Positions 52,696 to 61,831 of a stretch of 64,000 nucleotides of DNA are shown here, one piece after another. Position 1 is the first letter of the stretch. Every line of letters starts with the position of its first letter. Both the position numbers and the translations under genes were made by a program. The notes below the pieces were generated by a model that did no database searches, was not told the DNA's origin, and was given only the letters and a program-made list of their open reading frames with translations. This DNA comes from Mesorhizobium sp. (GTDB lineage: Bacteria > Pseudomonadota > Alphaproteobacteria > Rhizobiales > Rhizobiaceae), in NCBI GenBank assembly GCA_004963905.1, contig SUGL01000008.1, forward strand, positions 1-64,000. The letters are read 5' to 3'.

Positions 52696-53610
52696 TCAGA
52701 GGCCGTTCTCGCGGAACTTGCCGTCGAGGAACTTCTTGGCGCGCGGCACGTCGTCTTCCGACAGGTGCTCGATGATCACCGGGATGTTCGGATGCTTCTC
52801 GGCGAGTCGCTTGAGGTAGAGATCGTAGTTCAGCGAGCCGAGGCCCGGCGCCGGCAGCTCGATCTCGCCGACGCCGCGGAAAGTGTGGCTTTCCATCGCG
52901 TCGGCGTCGCCGATATCGGCATGCTTCTCCGACTTGTCGTCGCCCGAGCGCTTCACGTCCTTGGCGTGAGCGATCTTGATCTTGTCGGTGAGCGTGTCGA
53001 AGACCTGGTTGAGCATCTGGTCCATGCGGTCGATGTTGTGGGTCTCGAAATAGTTGGTCGGATCCATCAGCAGGCCGAGACCCGGATGATCGACCTGCGC
53101 GAACATCTTCACCGTCTCCTCGACCGAACCGACGACGTTGTTGACATAGGTCTCGAGCAGGAAGACCGCGCCATGGTCGTAGGCGGTCTGAGCGAGGTCC
53201 GAGATCACCTTGCGGCATTCCTCGAAACCTTCCTCGGTCTTGTTCTTCGGGTGATGCACCCAGTCGGACTCGGTGTTGTAGGTGCCGGTCTCCGAGATCA
53301 CGTAAGGGCTGCCGAAGTGGCGGGCGTTGCGGATGATCTCCTTGAGATAGCCGACGCGCTTCTCGCGTTCCGCCTTGTCCGGATGGATGATGTTCGTGTA
53401 GCCCGACACGCAGCAGACCGGCAGGTTATGGTCGCGGAAGGTGTCGCGCACCTTCTTCGCCTTGTCCTTGGTGATCTGGCCGGCCGACAGATCGATGTCC
53501 TTGAAGTGCAGGTCGAGCTGCACCGTGTTGAAACCGAGATCGCGGATCTTCTTCGCCGTCTCTTCGAGGCCGTACGGGAAATAGCCCGTGAAAATGCCTG
53601 CCTGCATCAT
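52696..53610 (-). CDS. sugar phosphate isomerase/epimerase, xylose-isomerase-like TIM barrel (MocC/IolE-like)
   Basis: The protein has 304 residues. FNTVQLDLHFKDID, VCCVSGYTNIIHPD, YVISETGTYNTESDW, LLETYVNNVVGS, LLMDPTNYFE and IKIAHAKDVKR mark the AP-endonuclease-2/xylose-isomerase barrel, with Glu, Asp and His metal ligands. AAGGAGG stands before the ATG pair at 53610/53607. Relatives include inosose dehydratase IolE and MocC of rhizopine catabolism. It lies between the MocA-like and MocB-like genes, as expected for a coherent catabolic unit. Confidence 0.88.
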   Translation of the reverse strand: MMQAGIFTGYFPYGLEETAKKIRDLGFNTVQLDLHFKDIDLSAGQITKDKAKKVRDTFRDHNLPVCCVSGYTNIIHPDKAEREKRVGYLKEIIRNARHFGSPYVISETGTYNTESDWVHHPKNKTEEGFEECRKVISDLAQTAYDHGAVFLLETYVNNVVGSVEETVKMFAQVDHPGLGLLMDPTNYFETHNIDRMDQMLNQVFDTLTDKIKIAHAKDVKRSGDDKSEKHADIGDADAMESHTFRGVGEIELPAPGLGSLNYDLYLKRLAEKHPNIPVIIEHLSEDDVPRAKKFLDGKFRENGL

Positions 53611-53645
53611 GGTGTGAATTCCTCCTTGTAAGCGATTCAGTTGAT

Positions 53646-54734
53646 TCAGTTTGTCGGGATTTCGGAGAGCTTGACCGTGCGGCCCGAGGCGATCGAGCGA
53701 TAGCCTGCCTCCACCAGCGCCATCGTCTTGACGTTGTCGGCGACAGAGAGCGCCGGCGGCGTGCCGGTCTTCACCGCGTGCTGCAGCTGCTCCATCACGC
53801 CGATGAAGGCGTGCGGAAACCACATGGTGGTCCAGCTCGGGCTGACCCATTCGCCGCCGGTCGTTTCGGCCGACGCGTAGGTCAGCGTCGAGGCCGCGCC
53901 CGTCGGCCAGCCGATCGTGCCCTTGGCGACGCCCTTGGTGCCGTCGACGCGCCAGTTGATGTGCTGGTCGTCGCGATAGCCTTCCTGGCGCGGACCGGAC
54001 CACACGTCCTCCAGCGATACCGCGAGCACGCCCGACGGGAAGCGCAGCGTGGACACGGTGATGCCGTCGGAATGGTCGAAGCGGGTGCGCGGGTCCTTGC
54101 GCGTCAGCGTCGTGATCTCGTCCGGATCGCCGAACAGGAAGCGCAGCACGTCGAGATGGTGCACGCTCATATTGGCGAGCGTCAGCCGGTCGTAGTCTTC
54201 GAGAAATGTCTGCCAGTGCGGGATCGCGTGCATGTCGATCTGCGCGAAGACGATGTCGCCGAGCTCGCCATTGTCGATGATCTGCTTCAAGACGCGCATC
54301 GACTGGTCGTAGCGCATGTTCTGGTTGACCGAGAGGATCTTGCCGGACTTGGCCGCCTCGTCGCGCAGCTTGACCGCTTCGTCCACCGACAGCGCCAGCG
54401 GCTTCTGCGCCAGGATCGCCTTGATATGCTTCTGCTTCAGCGCGTGACGGATCAGCGCCGGCTGCTGGTCGGGCGGGAAGGCAAGGTCGATGATCTCGAC
54501 TTGTTCGTCCTCGATCAGCTGCTCCGGCGTGTCGTGCACCGTCGGGATGCCCCAGCGGGTGGCGACCTTCTCGGCATTCGCCTTGGTGCGCGAGGCGATC
54601 GCCACGACCGGAAAGCCGGCTTCCTTGTAGGCAGCCAGATGGCATTCGGCCATGATCATGCCGGCACCGACGCAGCCGATTTTGTAGTCCTTGGTGCGGA
54701 CCTTGACGTCCGGCTCGAAACCTTTGCCTGCCAT
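53646..54734 (-). CDS. Gfo/Idh/MocA-family oxidoreductase
   Basis: The protein has 362 residues from the ATG at 54734 (GGGAGGAA upstream). The NAD-binding motif GCVGAGMIMAECHL begins near residue 19. The usual EKP motif reads AQKPLALSV, with the Lys kept but Glu changed to Gln. MSVHHLDVLRFLFGDPDE belongs to the substrate domain. The family oxidises inositols and sugars; MocA acts in rhizopine breakdown. It follows the CUT1 ATPase genes by 35 bases. Confidence 0.9.
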   Translation of the reverse strand: MAGKGFEPDVKVRTKDYKIGCVGAGMIMAECHLAAYKEAGFPVVAIASRTKANAEKVATRWGIPTVHDTPEQLIEDEQVEIIDLAFPPDQQPALIRHALKQKHIKAILAQKPLALSVDEAVKLRDEAAKSGKILSVNQNMRYDQSMRVLKQIIDNGELGDIVFAQIDMHAIPHWQTFLEDYDRLTLANMSVHHLDVLRFLFGDPDEITTLTRKDPRTRFDHSDGITVSTLRFPSGVLAVSLEDVWSGPRQEGYRDDQHINWRVDGTKGVAKGTIGWPTGAASTLTYASAETTGGEWVSPSWTTMWFPHAFIGVMEQLQHAVKTGTPPALSVADNVKTMALVEAGYRSIASGRTVKLSEIPTN

Positions 54735-54769
54735 ATGTTCCTCCCGAAACTCCGTTCTTGCGGCCGCCG

Positions 54770-55840
54770 TCACAGTGCTGCTCCGTCGTGGCCGAAATAA
54801 TGCACGCGGGCCGGCTCGCAGGATATCGCCACCATGGCGTCCGGCCTGATGTCGGGCTGGCCGCGCAACAGCGCGCGAAGCCGCGCCTGCCCGGCAGCTA
54901 TAGTCACCACGGTGTAGCCGCCGAGCGGTTCGACCTCGAACACGCGCGCCGGGCGGCCCTGGCCCCCATCCGCTGTCTCGTTGTCCGACCAGGGCTGGAC
55001 CTTGACGTCTTCGGGCCGCAGCCCGATCTCGATCGCCTCTGCCGGCGCCCTGCCGTCGACAATGCGGATTGCACCTTCGGCCGCCTCGATCCCGCCCGCG
55101 CCGCGCACCGACGGCAGGATGTTCATCATCGGCGATCCCAGCATGCGCGCCACATAGGCGCTGGCCGGACGGTCGTAGATCTCGGCCGGGGCGCCGATCT
55201 GCCTGATGCGGCCGTTCTCCAGGATTGCGATGCGGTCGGCGACCGACATCGCCTCCTCCTGGTCGTGCGTGACATAGATCAGCGTCTTGCCGAGATCACG
55301 CTGGATGCGCTTCAGCTCGACGCGCGTTTCCTCGCGCAGCCGCGCATCGAGCGCCGAGATCGGATCGTCCATCAGATAGGCGGCGGGGTCGCGCACCAGG
55401 GCGCGCGCGATCGCCACACGCTGCCGCTCGCCGCCGGAAAGCTGCGCCGGCGGCTTGTGCAGGATATGGCCGATATGGAGCTTGGCAGCGACGTCGGCGA
55501 GACGCTTTTCGATCTCGGCTTCTGCCACCTGCCGCTCGACCAGCGGAAAGCGGACATTGTCGCGCGCGCTCATATGCGGGAACAGCGCCAGGTTCTGAAA
55601 CACCATGGCGACGTTGCGCTCCGCCGGCGACACGCTGTTGACCGGCTTGCCGCCGATCAGGATCTCGCCCTCGTCCGGCGCATCCAGACCGAGCACCAGG
55701 CGAAGGATCGTCGACTTGCCGGAAAGCGGCGGGCCGAAGAAGCAGAAGAACTCGTTGTCATTGACGGTGAAGGAGGCGTCGTCGACGGCGAGGGTCTTGC
55801 CGTAGCGCTTGGTGACATTGCGGAAAACGATATCGGCCAT
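54770..55840 (-). CDS. CUT1 sugar ABC transporter ATP-binding protein, NBD-A (altered Walker B)
   Basis: The protein has 356 residues in MalK/UgpC layout with a C-terminal TOBE region. Walker A is GPPLSGKST (36-44), the signature LSGGE (134-138) is intact, and the switch His 192 is present. The Walker B reads YLMDDP (155-160): the catalytic Glu is Asp at 159 (codon GAT at 55366-55364). GPxLSGKT-type P-loops also occur in rhizobial glycerol-importer ATPases GlpS/GlpT. The gene is 3 bases from NBD-B, so the two probably form a heterodimer. Confidence 0.92.
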   Translation of the reverse strand: MADIVFRNVTKRYGKTLAVDDASFTVNDNEFFCFFGPPLSGKSTILRLVLGLDAPDEGEILIGGKPVNSVSPAERNVAMVFQNLALFPHMSARDNVRFPLVERQVAEAEIEKRLADVAAKLHIGHILHKPPAQLSGGERQRVAIARALVRDPAAYLMDDPISALDARLREETRVELKRIQRDLGKTLIYVTHDQEEAMSVADRIAILENGRIRQIGAPAEIYDRPASAYVARMLGSPMMNILPSVRGAGGIEAAEGAIRIVDGRAPAEAIEIGLRPEDVKVQPWSDNETADGGQGRPARVFEVEPLGGYTVVTIAAGQARLRALLRGQPDIRPDAMVAISCEPARVHYFGHDGAAL

Positions 55841-55843
55841 CGC

Positions 55844-56929
55844 TCAGCCCGCCCTCACTGCGAGGCCGCTGGCGGCGTCGAAGACGCGCACCGACGATGA
55901 CGGCGGCGCGACAATCACGGTCTGCCCGATCGACAGCCCGACATCGTTCTCGAACACCGCCTTTACGGCGCTCTCGCCCTCACCCAGGTGAACGATAGTG
56001 CGCGCGCCGATCCGCTCGACGAATGTCACCGGCATCGAGAGCCCGCGCTCGGCGAGCGTCACCTGCTCTGGTCGAAAGCCATAGAACACCTCGCCACGGG
56101 TAGCGCGTACCGCCGGAGCTAGCTCCTCCGGCAAGGGCGGCGTGACGCCGAGCGGTCCGAGATCGACCACCAGGCCGCGATCGCTTGTCGCGGGCCTGCC
56201 CTTGAGCAGGTTCATGCCCGGCGCGCCGATGAAGCGGGCGACGAAGACATTGGCCGGATCGTTGTAGACCTCGAGCGGCGTGCCGACCTGCTGCAGCACG
56301 CCATGATCCATGACCGCGATGCGGTCGGCCATGGTCATGGCTTCGAGCTGGTCGTGCGTGACATAGACCATGGTCTGCTTGAACTGGCGCTGCAGCTGCT
56401 TGAGCTCGGTGCGCATCACGGCGCGGAACGCGGCGTCGACGTTGGACAGCGGCTCGTCGAGCAGGAAGATCGCCGGCTCCATGATCGCCGAGCGGCCGAT
56501 CGCCACGCGCTGCAGGATGTTGACCGACAGCCGGTCCGCCTTGCGGTCGAGCAGCGGCGAAAGCTGCAGCATCTCGGCGATGGCGCCGACGCGGCGGTCG
56601 ATCTCGGCCTTGGCGGCGCCGCGCATCTTCGGGCCATAGGCGAGGTTCTGCCGCACCGTCATATGGGTGAAGATCGCGTAGTTCTGAAAGACGAAACCGA
56701 CGCCGCGCCGCCCCATCGGCACGCCCGCCATGTCGCGCTCGCCGAACAGGATCTTGCCGCTGGTCGGCTCCTCCATGCCGGCGATCATGTTCATCGTCGT
56801 CGACTTGCCGCAGCCCGAAGGTCCGAGCAGCGCCATGAACTCGCCGTCGGCGATTTCGAGATCCATTGTCTTCAGCGCGGTGAAGTCGCCGAATTTCTTA
56901 ATCAGGTTCTGCAGGTGGATCGCGCTCAT
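55844..56929 (-). CDS. CUT1 sugar ABC transporter ATP-binding protein, NBD-B (altered signature motif)
   Basis: The protein has 361 residues. Walker A GPSGCGKST (36-44) and Walker B LLDEP (156-160, Glu 159) are canonical and the switch His is present. The signature LSGGQ is replaced by LSVNI (134-138, within RLSVNILQRVAIGRS; DNA 56530-56516). A regulatory TOBE domain follows. The ATG at 56929 overlaps the permease stop by 4 bases. With NBD-A it would form one canonical and one doubly degenerate ATP site. Confidence 0.93.
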   Translation of the reverse strand: MSAIHLQNLIKKFGDFTALKTMDLEIADGEFMALLGPSGCGKSTTMNMIAGMEEPTSGKILFGERDMAGVPMGRRGVGFVFQNYAIFTHMTVRQNLAYGPKMRGAAKAEIDRRVGAIAEMLQLSPLLDRKADRLSVNILQRVAIGRSAIMEPAIFLLDEPLSNVDAAFRAVMRTELKQLQRQFKQTMVYVTHDQLEAMTMADRIAVMDHGVLQQVGTPLEVYNDPANVFVARFIGAPGMNLLKGRPATSDRGLVVDLGPLGVTPPLPEELAPAVRATRGEVFYGFRPEQVTLAERGLSMPVTFVERIGARTIVHLGEGESAVKAVFENDVGLSIGQTVIVAPPSSSVRVFDAASGLAVRAG

Positions 56930-57882
56930 GCCGCCGCCTCCCGCGTCTTCGCCATGCGCTTCATGGCGTAGACCGCGACGACCGAGAGCACGATCAGGAT
57001 GGCGAGGGCGATGGCCGCCACATAGCCCCAGATCAGGTCCTGCGTGGTGACCTTGTAGATGTAGACGGAGATCGTCTCGGTGGCGACGCCGGGGCCGCCG
57101 CCGGTCATGATGTAGAGCGTGTCGAAGATCTTGAAATTCTCGATCACCCGGATCGCCAGCGCTATGACGATGATCGTCTTCATCTTCGGCAGCACGATGG
57201 TGGTGAAGCGCTGCCACGCGTTGGCGCCGAGCAGCGTCGCCGCCTTCATCTGGTCTTCCGGCACGCCGACCAGCCCGGCGAGCAGGATGAGGAACATCAG
57301 CGGCGTCCATTGCCAGACGTCGGCGATCATCACGGCGATCAGCGCCAGGTTGGGATCCGAGAGCCAGGCGATGGTGACGGGCGAGCCGACGATCCGCGAC
57401 AGGATGTCGTTCACCGGGCCGCCCGACTGGAACAGCATGAAGAACATGTAGCCGGCGACCGCGGGCACGACCATCATCGGCATCAAAAGGATCGAATAGA
57501 AGATGCGTTTGCCGGGAAAGTCGTCGGCGAACAGTGTCGCCAGCGCGAGGCCCAGCAGGAATTCCGCCGGCACGCAGATGAGCATGACGATGGCCGTGCG
57601 CTGCAGGGCGCTCCAGAAACGGGTGTCGGCAACGAGGTCGGTATAGTTGGCAAAGCCGTTCCACATCTCCCAGGCGCTCCACCAGCCGACGCCCGAAAGC
57701 GGCGACCAGTCGGTGACGCTGATGTAGAGCTGCATCAAGAGCGGAAAGGCCGAAATGAACAGCACCAGGATCTGCGCCGGCAAGGTCAGCCGGAAGCCGA
57801 GGCGCGAACCCTCGTCAGGTGCGGCGGGCTTTGTCCGCGCGGCCATCTCGCCCTCCGAAATCGTCGCTGTCATCGCGCTCAT
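56926..57882 (-). CDS. CUT1 sugar ABC transporter permease (MalF/UgpA type)
   Basis: The permease has 318 residues with six hydrophobic segments after a hydrophilic start. The EAA-type loop is [21 protein letters not shown] and [13 protein letters not shown] is typical of MalF/UgpA. The ATG at 57882 overlaps the stop of the preceding permease (ATGA). A longer frame to 58050 has no membrane-protein character. Confidence 0.92.
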   Translation of the reverse strand: MSAMTATISEGEMAARTKPAAPDEGSRLGFRLTLPAQILVLFISAFPLLMQLYISVTDWSPLSGVGWWSAWEMWNGFANYTDLVADTRFWSALQRTAIVMLICVPAEFLLGLALATLFADDFPGKRIFYSILLMPMMVVPAVAGYMFFMLFQSGGPVNDILSRIVGSPVTIAWLSDPNLALIAVMIADVWQWTPLMFLILLAGLVGVPEDQMKAATLLGANAWQRFTTIVLPKMKTIIVIALAIRVIENFKIFDTLYIMTGGGPGVATETISVYIYKVTTQDLIWGYVAAIALAILIVLSVVAVYAMKRMAKTREAAA

Positions 57883-58739
57883 TGCTTGAGCGCTCCGAAG
57901 GTCAGCCCGCGCACCAGGTGGCGCTGGATGGCGATGCCCATGATGACCGGCGGCACCGCCGCGATCAGGCCGAGGGCGGCCTTGGCGCCGTAGAGCTGCC
58001 CGGTCATCGAGGACGACAGCGACGCCATGTAGACCGGGATGGTCACCCATTCGCGCGTGGTGAGCAGCAGCGCGATCAGATAGTCAGACCAGTTGAGGAT
58101 GAAGACGAAGAGCGCGGCACTCGCCAGCGGCGCGCGCATCATCGGCAGCGTGATGCGCGTGAAGACGCGCAGCCGCGAGCAGCCCTCGACAAGCGCGGCT
58201 TCTTCGATCTCGCGCGGCATGTCGTCGAAGAAGGTCTTCATCAGCCAGAAGGCGAAGGGCAGCGTGACGATGCCGTAGATCAGCGCCAGCCCCCACCAGG
58301 TGTCGTTGAAATCGAGGAACGCCCACATGATCATCACCGGGATCATGACGGCCATCGGCGGAAACAGCCTGAGCTGGATCAGCGCCAGCGGCAGGTTCTG
58401 GCCGGCGCCGAAGCGCGACAGGCCGTAGGCAGCGGCGGTGCCGGCCGACATGGCGATCGCGGTGCCGAACACCGCCGACAGAAGTGACGACAGGATCGGC
58501 TTCACGGCCGTGTGGTCGAGGGCGACGATAAGGTCGTTGGTGGAGTGGCCGAACACGAACTGGAAATTGGCAAGCGTCGGCTGTTTCGGCCACCAGGTCA
58601 GGTCGGCGCCCGTCGCCGACCACTCGCCGATGGGCTTGAAGGCCATCGACACCATCCACAGGATCGGCACCAGCGTCACCGCCATCGCCGCAAGAATCGC
58701 GGCGTAGCGGAAGATCTCGAAGGGAATGGAACGCTTCAT
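57879..58739 (-). CDS. CUT1 sugar ABC transporter permease (MalG/UgpE type)
   Basis: The permease has 286 residues with six hydrophobic segments. The EAA loop reads [22 protein letters not shown], and the C-terminus ends in [12 protein letters not shown], resembling the conserved MalG ending. The ATG at 58739 is chosen because the upstream in-frame sequence is Arg/Pro-rich. It directly follows the binding-protein gene after a hairpin and overlaps the MalF-type permease gene. Confidence 0.92.
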   Translation of the reverse strand: MKRSIPFEIFRYAAILAAMAVTLVPILWMVSMAFKPIGEWSATGADLTWWPKQPTLANFQFVFGHSTNDLIVALDHTAVKPILSSLLSAVFGTAIAMSAGTAAAYGLSRFGAGQNLPLALIQLRLFPPMAVMIPVMIMWAFLDFNDTWWGLALIYGIVTLPFAFWLMKTFFDDMPREIEEAALVEGCSRLRVFTRITLPMMRAPLASAALFVFILNWSDYLIALLLTTREWVTIPVYMASLSSSMTGQLYGAKAALGLIAAVPPVIMGIAIQRHLVRGLTFGALKQ

Positions 58740-58767
58740 CTGGCTGCTTTGCTGGTGGCGTTGTTTC

Positions 58768-58797
58768 GGAGGGGAGGAGCCACGGCCCCTCCCCTCC
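58768..58797 (-). promoter_or_regulatory. intercistronic hairpin between binding-protein and permease genes
   Basis: GGAGGGGAGG (58768-58777) pairs with CCTCCCCTCC (58788-58797) over 10 bp with a 10-base loop, 21 bases after the binding-protein stop codon on the minus strand. It lacks a T-run. Confidence 0.65.
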
Positions 58798-58818
58798 CTT
58801 CTGATCCAGGGAGGCGGA

Positions 58819-60432
58819 TCAGCTGATCGGATCGAGAACGGTCGGCCAGGCCTCCTTGTTGGTCTTGATGGCTTCGAGGAGCTTGTCCTCGCCGATGCGC
58901 CGCGCGATCTTCTTCCACTCACGTTCGGTGTCGGCCATCGCCTGCTCCGGCGTCTTGGCCTTGGTCAGCGACGCCACGAGGTTCTCGTCGAGCGCGTTGT
59001 GGAAGGCCGTGGCGCCCGGATAGTTGATGGTCGGCACCGTGCGTGCCACCGTCTCGCGCACCACGTCCATGTGGTAGGCGTGATAGGTCTGGCGCACCAG
59101 CGGATCGGAAAAGTCCGAAAGCCGGAACGGATCGAGATAGCCGCCGGGATTGGCGCTCATCCACGCATAGATGCGGGCCGAGCCGAGCCACTGCAGCAAC
59201 AGGTAGGCGGCCTCCGGATTCTTCGACTGCGACGACACCATGCCGGTCAGCGAGAACCAAAGCACCGAGCGGCTGATCAGCTTGCCGTCGATCTCGCGGC
59301 CGGGCGGCAGCATCGAACCGATCTTGCCGGTGACGGCGGAATCCTTGTTGCCGGCATTGTCGAGGAATTTCGGCAGGTTGGAGAAGGCGCAGGTCATGGC
59401 CGCCCCGCCCTTGGCGAAATTGCCGTACTGCTCCGGCCAGCCCCACGAGATTGCGTCCGGCGAATGATGCGCCAGCGAGTCGACATATTCCTTGGTTGCC
59501 GCGATGCCCTGCTCGGAATTGATCAGCGGCTTGCCGCTGTCGTCGAACAGGAACTGATTGGGCGAGGCCATCGAGACATAGCGCTGGTACCAGTTGGTGT
59601 AGCCCCAACCCTGGTTGCGCAAGTCGGTGGAGCCGAACAGGCCCTTGTCCGGCCGCTGGAAGAAGGCCGCGACATCGCTGTGCTGCTTCCAGGTCTTCGG
59701 CGGGGCAAGGTCGTAGCCGTATTTGTCCTTGAACGCCTTCTGCTCGGCGGCATCGCCGAACAAGTCGCTGCGATAGACCCAGGTCTGGAAGTCACCGTCG
59801 AGCGACACGCCATAGGTCGAGCCGCGATACTGGTTGAGCAGCGACACACCCTTGGCGCCGTTGACATAACCCTGCTTCGGATCGTCCCATTCCGGCTTGT
59901 GCTGCGCGACGAAGTCGTCGAGCTTGGCGATGCCGCCGGTCTCGGCGAGGTCGCCGAGGCGGTTCCATTCGGTCGAATAGATGTCGTAGGCCCCACCCTT
60001 GGTGGAGATGTCCTGCATCGTCTTGGTGAATTCCTGGCCGTTCGGCAGGCCGACGATCTCGATCGGGATGCCGGTCTCCTTCTCCCAGAGGTCCTTGATC
60101 GAAGGCGCGCCGGCCGGGAAAGGCTTCGTCAGCTGGCCGATCGAGCCGTCCGACAGGCCGAGCACGATCTTTGCCGGCGCCTTGCCGGCCGCTTTCAAGG
60201 CCTTGGCAGCCTCGATGGCGCGGCCCTCCGGTGTGTCGGGCCCATACTGGTAGCGCTCGGCGCCGTCGAAACCGGTCGGCCCGCCGATCATGCCGGGCGC
60301 CAGCGCATCGGCCGCGAAGGCGCGGCCGGGACGAATGAATTGCGGTGCAATGCCAGTCGCGGCGACGAACAAGGCCGCCTTTCCTCCGGACGCCAGCAGA
60401 CGGCGCCGCGAGACGCGGATCAAATCAGTCAT
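58819..60432 (-). CDS. CUT1 ABC transporter extracellular substrate-binding protein, large type with Tat-like signal
   Basis: The protein has 537 residues, larger than typical maltose/glycerol-phosphate-binding proteins (about 400-440) and close to rhizobial GlpV-type receptors. The N-terminus [19 protein letters not shown] has a twin-arginine character. [25 protein letters not shown] and [11 protein letters not shown] belong to the binding fold. GGAGGAG precedes the ATG at 60432. It heads the long minus-strand run. The substrate could be a polyol or glycoside; this is not shown by sequence. Confidence 0.9.
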   Translation of the reverse strand: MTDLIRVSRRRLLASGGKAALFVAATGIAPQFIRPGRAFAADALAPGMIGGPTGFDGAERYQYGPDTPEGRAIEAAKALKAAGKAPAKIVLGLSDGSIGQLTKPFPAGAPSIKDLWEKETGIPIEIVGLPNGQEFTKTMQDISTKGGAYDIYSTEWNRLGDLAETGGIAKLDDFVAQHKPEWDDPKQGYVNGAKGVSLLNQYRGSTYGVSLDGDFQTWVYRSDLFGDAAEQKAFKDKYGYDLAPPKTWKQHSDVAAFFQRPDKGLFGSTDLRNQGWGYTNWYQRYVSMASPNQFLFDDSGKPLINSEQGIAATKEYVDSLAHHSPDAISWGWPEQYGNFAKGGAAMTCAFSNLPKFLDNAGNKDSAVTGKIGSMLPPGREIDGKLISRSVLWFSLTGMVSSQSKNPEAAYLLLQWLGSARIYAWMSANPGGYLDPFRLSDFSDPLVRQTYHAYHMDVVRETVARTVPTINYPGATAFHNALDENLVASLTKAKTPEQAMADTEREWKKIARRIGEDKLLEAIKTNKEAWPTVLDPIS

Positions 60433-60786
60433 TGGAACTCCTCCCTCAAGGGCCTGTTCCTCCATGGCCCTTATGAGGGATATTGACGGAACCGCATCGA
60501 GCCTGTCAACATCATAAATACTCAAAACACGTCATAAGATCGCAAATGAGGGAGAGAATGCAGTCCGCCGAGCTTGTCACGTCACACCCATTGCTTGGAT
60601 TTGAGGGACTTTTGCATCGATCCGGCCAGCTTTGCCGGATCTTCGCTGCCATGTGTAACGCGTCGGCTTGCGTGCGGGCCAAGGCTGGTTACATCATTTC
60701 ACATCAGAATCGCGGCGACGGCTGAGCGGCTTTCCGAAACGGATTGGGAGCTGCGTGATTTTGATGCTTGCGATGAGGTGCTCGAC
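60433..60786. promoter_or_regulatory. 354-bp divergent control region at the head of the 14-gene run
   Basis: On the minus strand a perfect -35 (TTGACA, 60509-60504) is followed 17 bases later by TCAATA (60486-60481), a weak -10. AAGGGCC (60448-60454) and GGCCCTT (60466-60472) form a stem in the leader just ahead of the binding-protein ribosome site. GATCCGGC (60619-60626) and GCCGGATC (60634-60641) form an inverted repeat nearer the LacI gene that may be its operator. No gene is seen. Confidence 0.5.
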
Positions 60787-61815
60787 GTGCGGTCAACCCT
60801 GACAGACATAGCCCGGGAAGCCGGCGTTTCTCCCGCCACGGTCGACCGTGTGCTCAACAACCGGCCGGGGGTGCGGGCGCGTACGCGCGAAATCGTCATC
60901 GAGATGGCGCAGCGCCTGGGCTATATCGCCGAGGCCCCGAACGGCACGCCGCAACGGTCCCTGCCCAGGCAGACGATCAGGCTCGACTTCGCGCTGCCGG
61001 CCGGCACGAACTCCTTCATCAAGCTGCTGCATCGCCATATCGAGGCGCAGGCGCTGACCCGGCCCGATCTCGACGTCCGCGTCACCACCATCGAAGGCTT
61101 CAATCCAGACCGACTCGCCCGCCTGCTGCACGATCTGCACGGCCAGACGCAAGGCGTCGGCGTCATCGCGCTGGACCATCCGACGGTGCGCGAGGCGATC
61201 CGCTCGCTGTCGGCCAGCGACGTCAAGGTCGTCACCATCGCCTCCGACATCCTGCATGTGCCGCGGGTCGCCTATATCGGGATCGACAATCGCGCCGCGG
61301 GTCGTCTCGCCGGCTATCTGCTCAACCGCTTCATGGGCGCCGGTCGTCCAGGCAAGGTCGCGCTTTTCGCCGGTTCGCTCGCCTATCGCGGCCATGAGGA
61401 GCGTGAAATGGGCTTCCGCCACATCCTGGCGGAAGAATCCCCCAACCTCGAAATCGTCGAGATGCGCGAAATGCTGGACGACCGCGAGAAGGCCTATTCG
61501 GAGGCCTCCGCCCTGCTCGAGCGGCACCCCGACCTCGCCGCCATCTACAATGTCGGCGCCGGCAACACCGGCATTGCCCGCGCGCTGAAAGAGCGCGGAC
61601 GCGCGAAAGACATCCTCTTCCTCGGCCATGAGGTGACGGACGGCACCAAGGAGCTGCTGCTCGACGGCACGCTCGATGCCGTGATCGACCAGAACCCGCG
61701 CGTCGAGGCGCGCGAGGCGCTCAACATCCTCTCCCACTCTGTCAGAGGGCTGCCTTACGAGCTGCACCAGCCGCGGCTGCAGGTGATTTTTCGCGAAAGC
61801 ATCCCGGAGATTTAG
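60787..61815 (+). CDS. LacI-family transcriptional regulator
   Basis: The GTG at 60787, with GAGGTG upstream, gives 342 residues and places the helix-turn-helix (TLTDIAREAGVSPATVDRVLNN) at the very N-terminus as in other LacI proteins; the longer frame to 60574 adds 71 atypical residues. The sensor domain contains TNSFIKLLHRHIEAQ, VGVIALDHPTVREAI, YIGIDNRAAGRLAGYLL and YNVGAGNTGIARAL, the type seen with sugar or polyol importers. It is divergent from the CUT1 operon and most probably controls it. Confidence 0.9.
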   Translation: MRSTLTDIAREAGVSPATVDRVLNNRPGVRARTREIVIEMAQRLGYIAEAPNGTPQRSLPRQTIRLDFALPAGTNSFIKLLHRHIEAQALTRPDLDVRVTTIEGFNPDRLARLLHDLHGQTQGVGVIALDHPTVREAIRSLSASDVKVVTIASDILHVPRVAYIGIDNRAAGRLAGYLLNRFMGAGRPGKVALFAGSLAYRGHEEREMGFRHILAEESPNLEIVEMREMLDDREKAYSEASALLERHPDLAAIYNVGAGNTGIARALKERGRAKDILFLGHEVTDGTKELLLDGTLDAVIDQNPRVEAREALNILSHSVRGLPYELHQPRLQVIFRESIPEI

Positions 61816-61831
61816 GCCGCTTTCCGAATTG

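Noticed and set aside
52273..53631. 452-codon open frame on the plus strand
   Set aside because: It lies antisense to the MocB-like and MocC-like genes, both of which have motifs and ribosome sites.
53646..54734. firm naming of the locus as rhizopine catabolism (mocA, mocB, mocC)
   Set aside because: Gfo/Idh/MocA and xylose-isomerase-like families are very common in sugar operons and mocF was not found. Only mocD and mocE symbols are used; the rest stays a hypothesis.
58726..60486. 586-codon open frame on the plus strand
   Set aside because: It is antisense to the clearly recognisable CUT1 binding-protein gene, and its protein is Arg/Leu/Val-rich without motifs.
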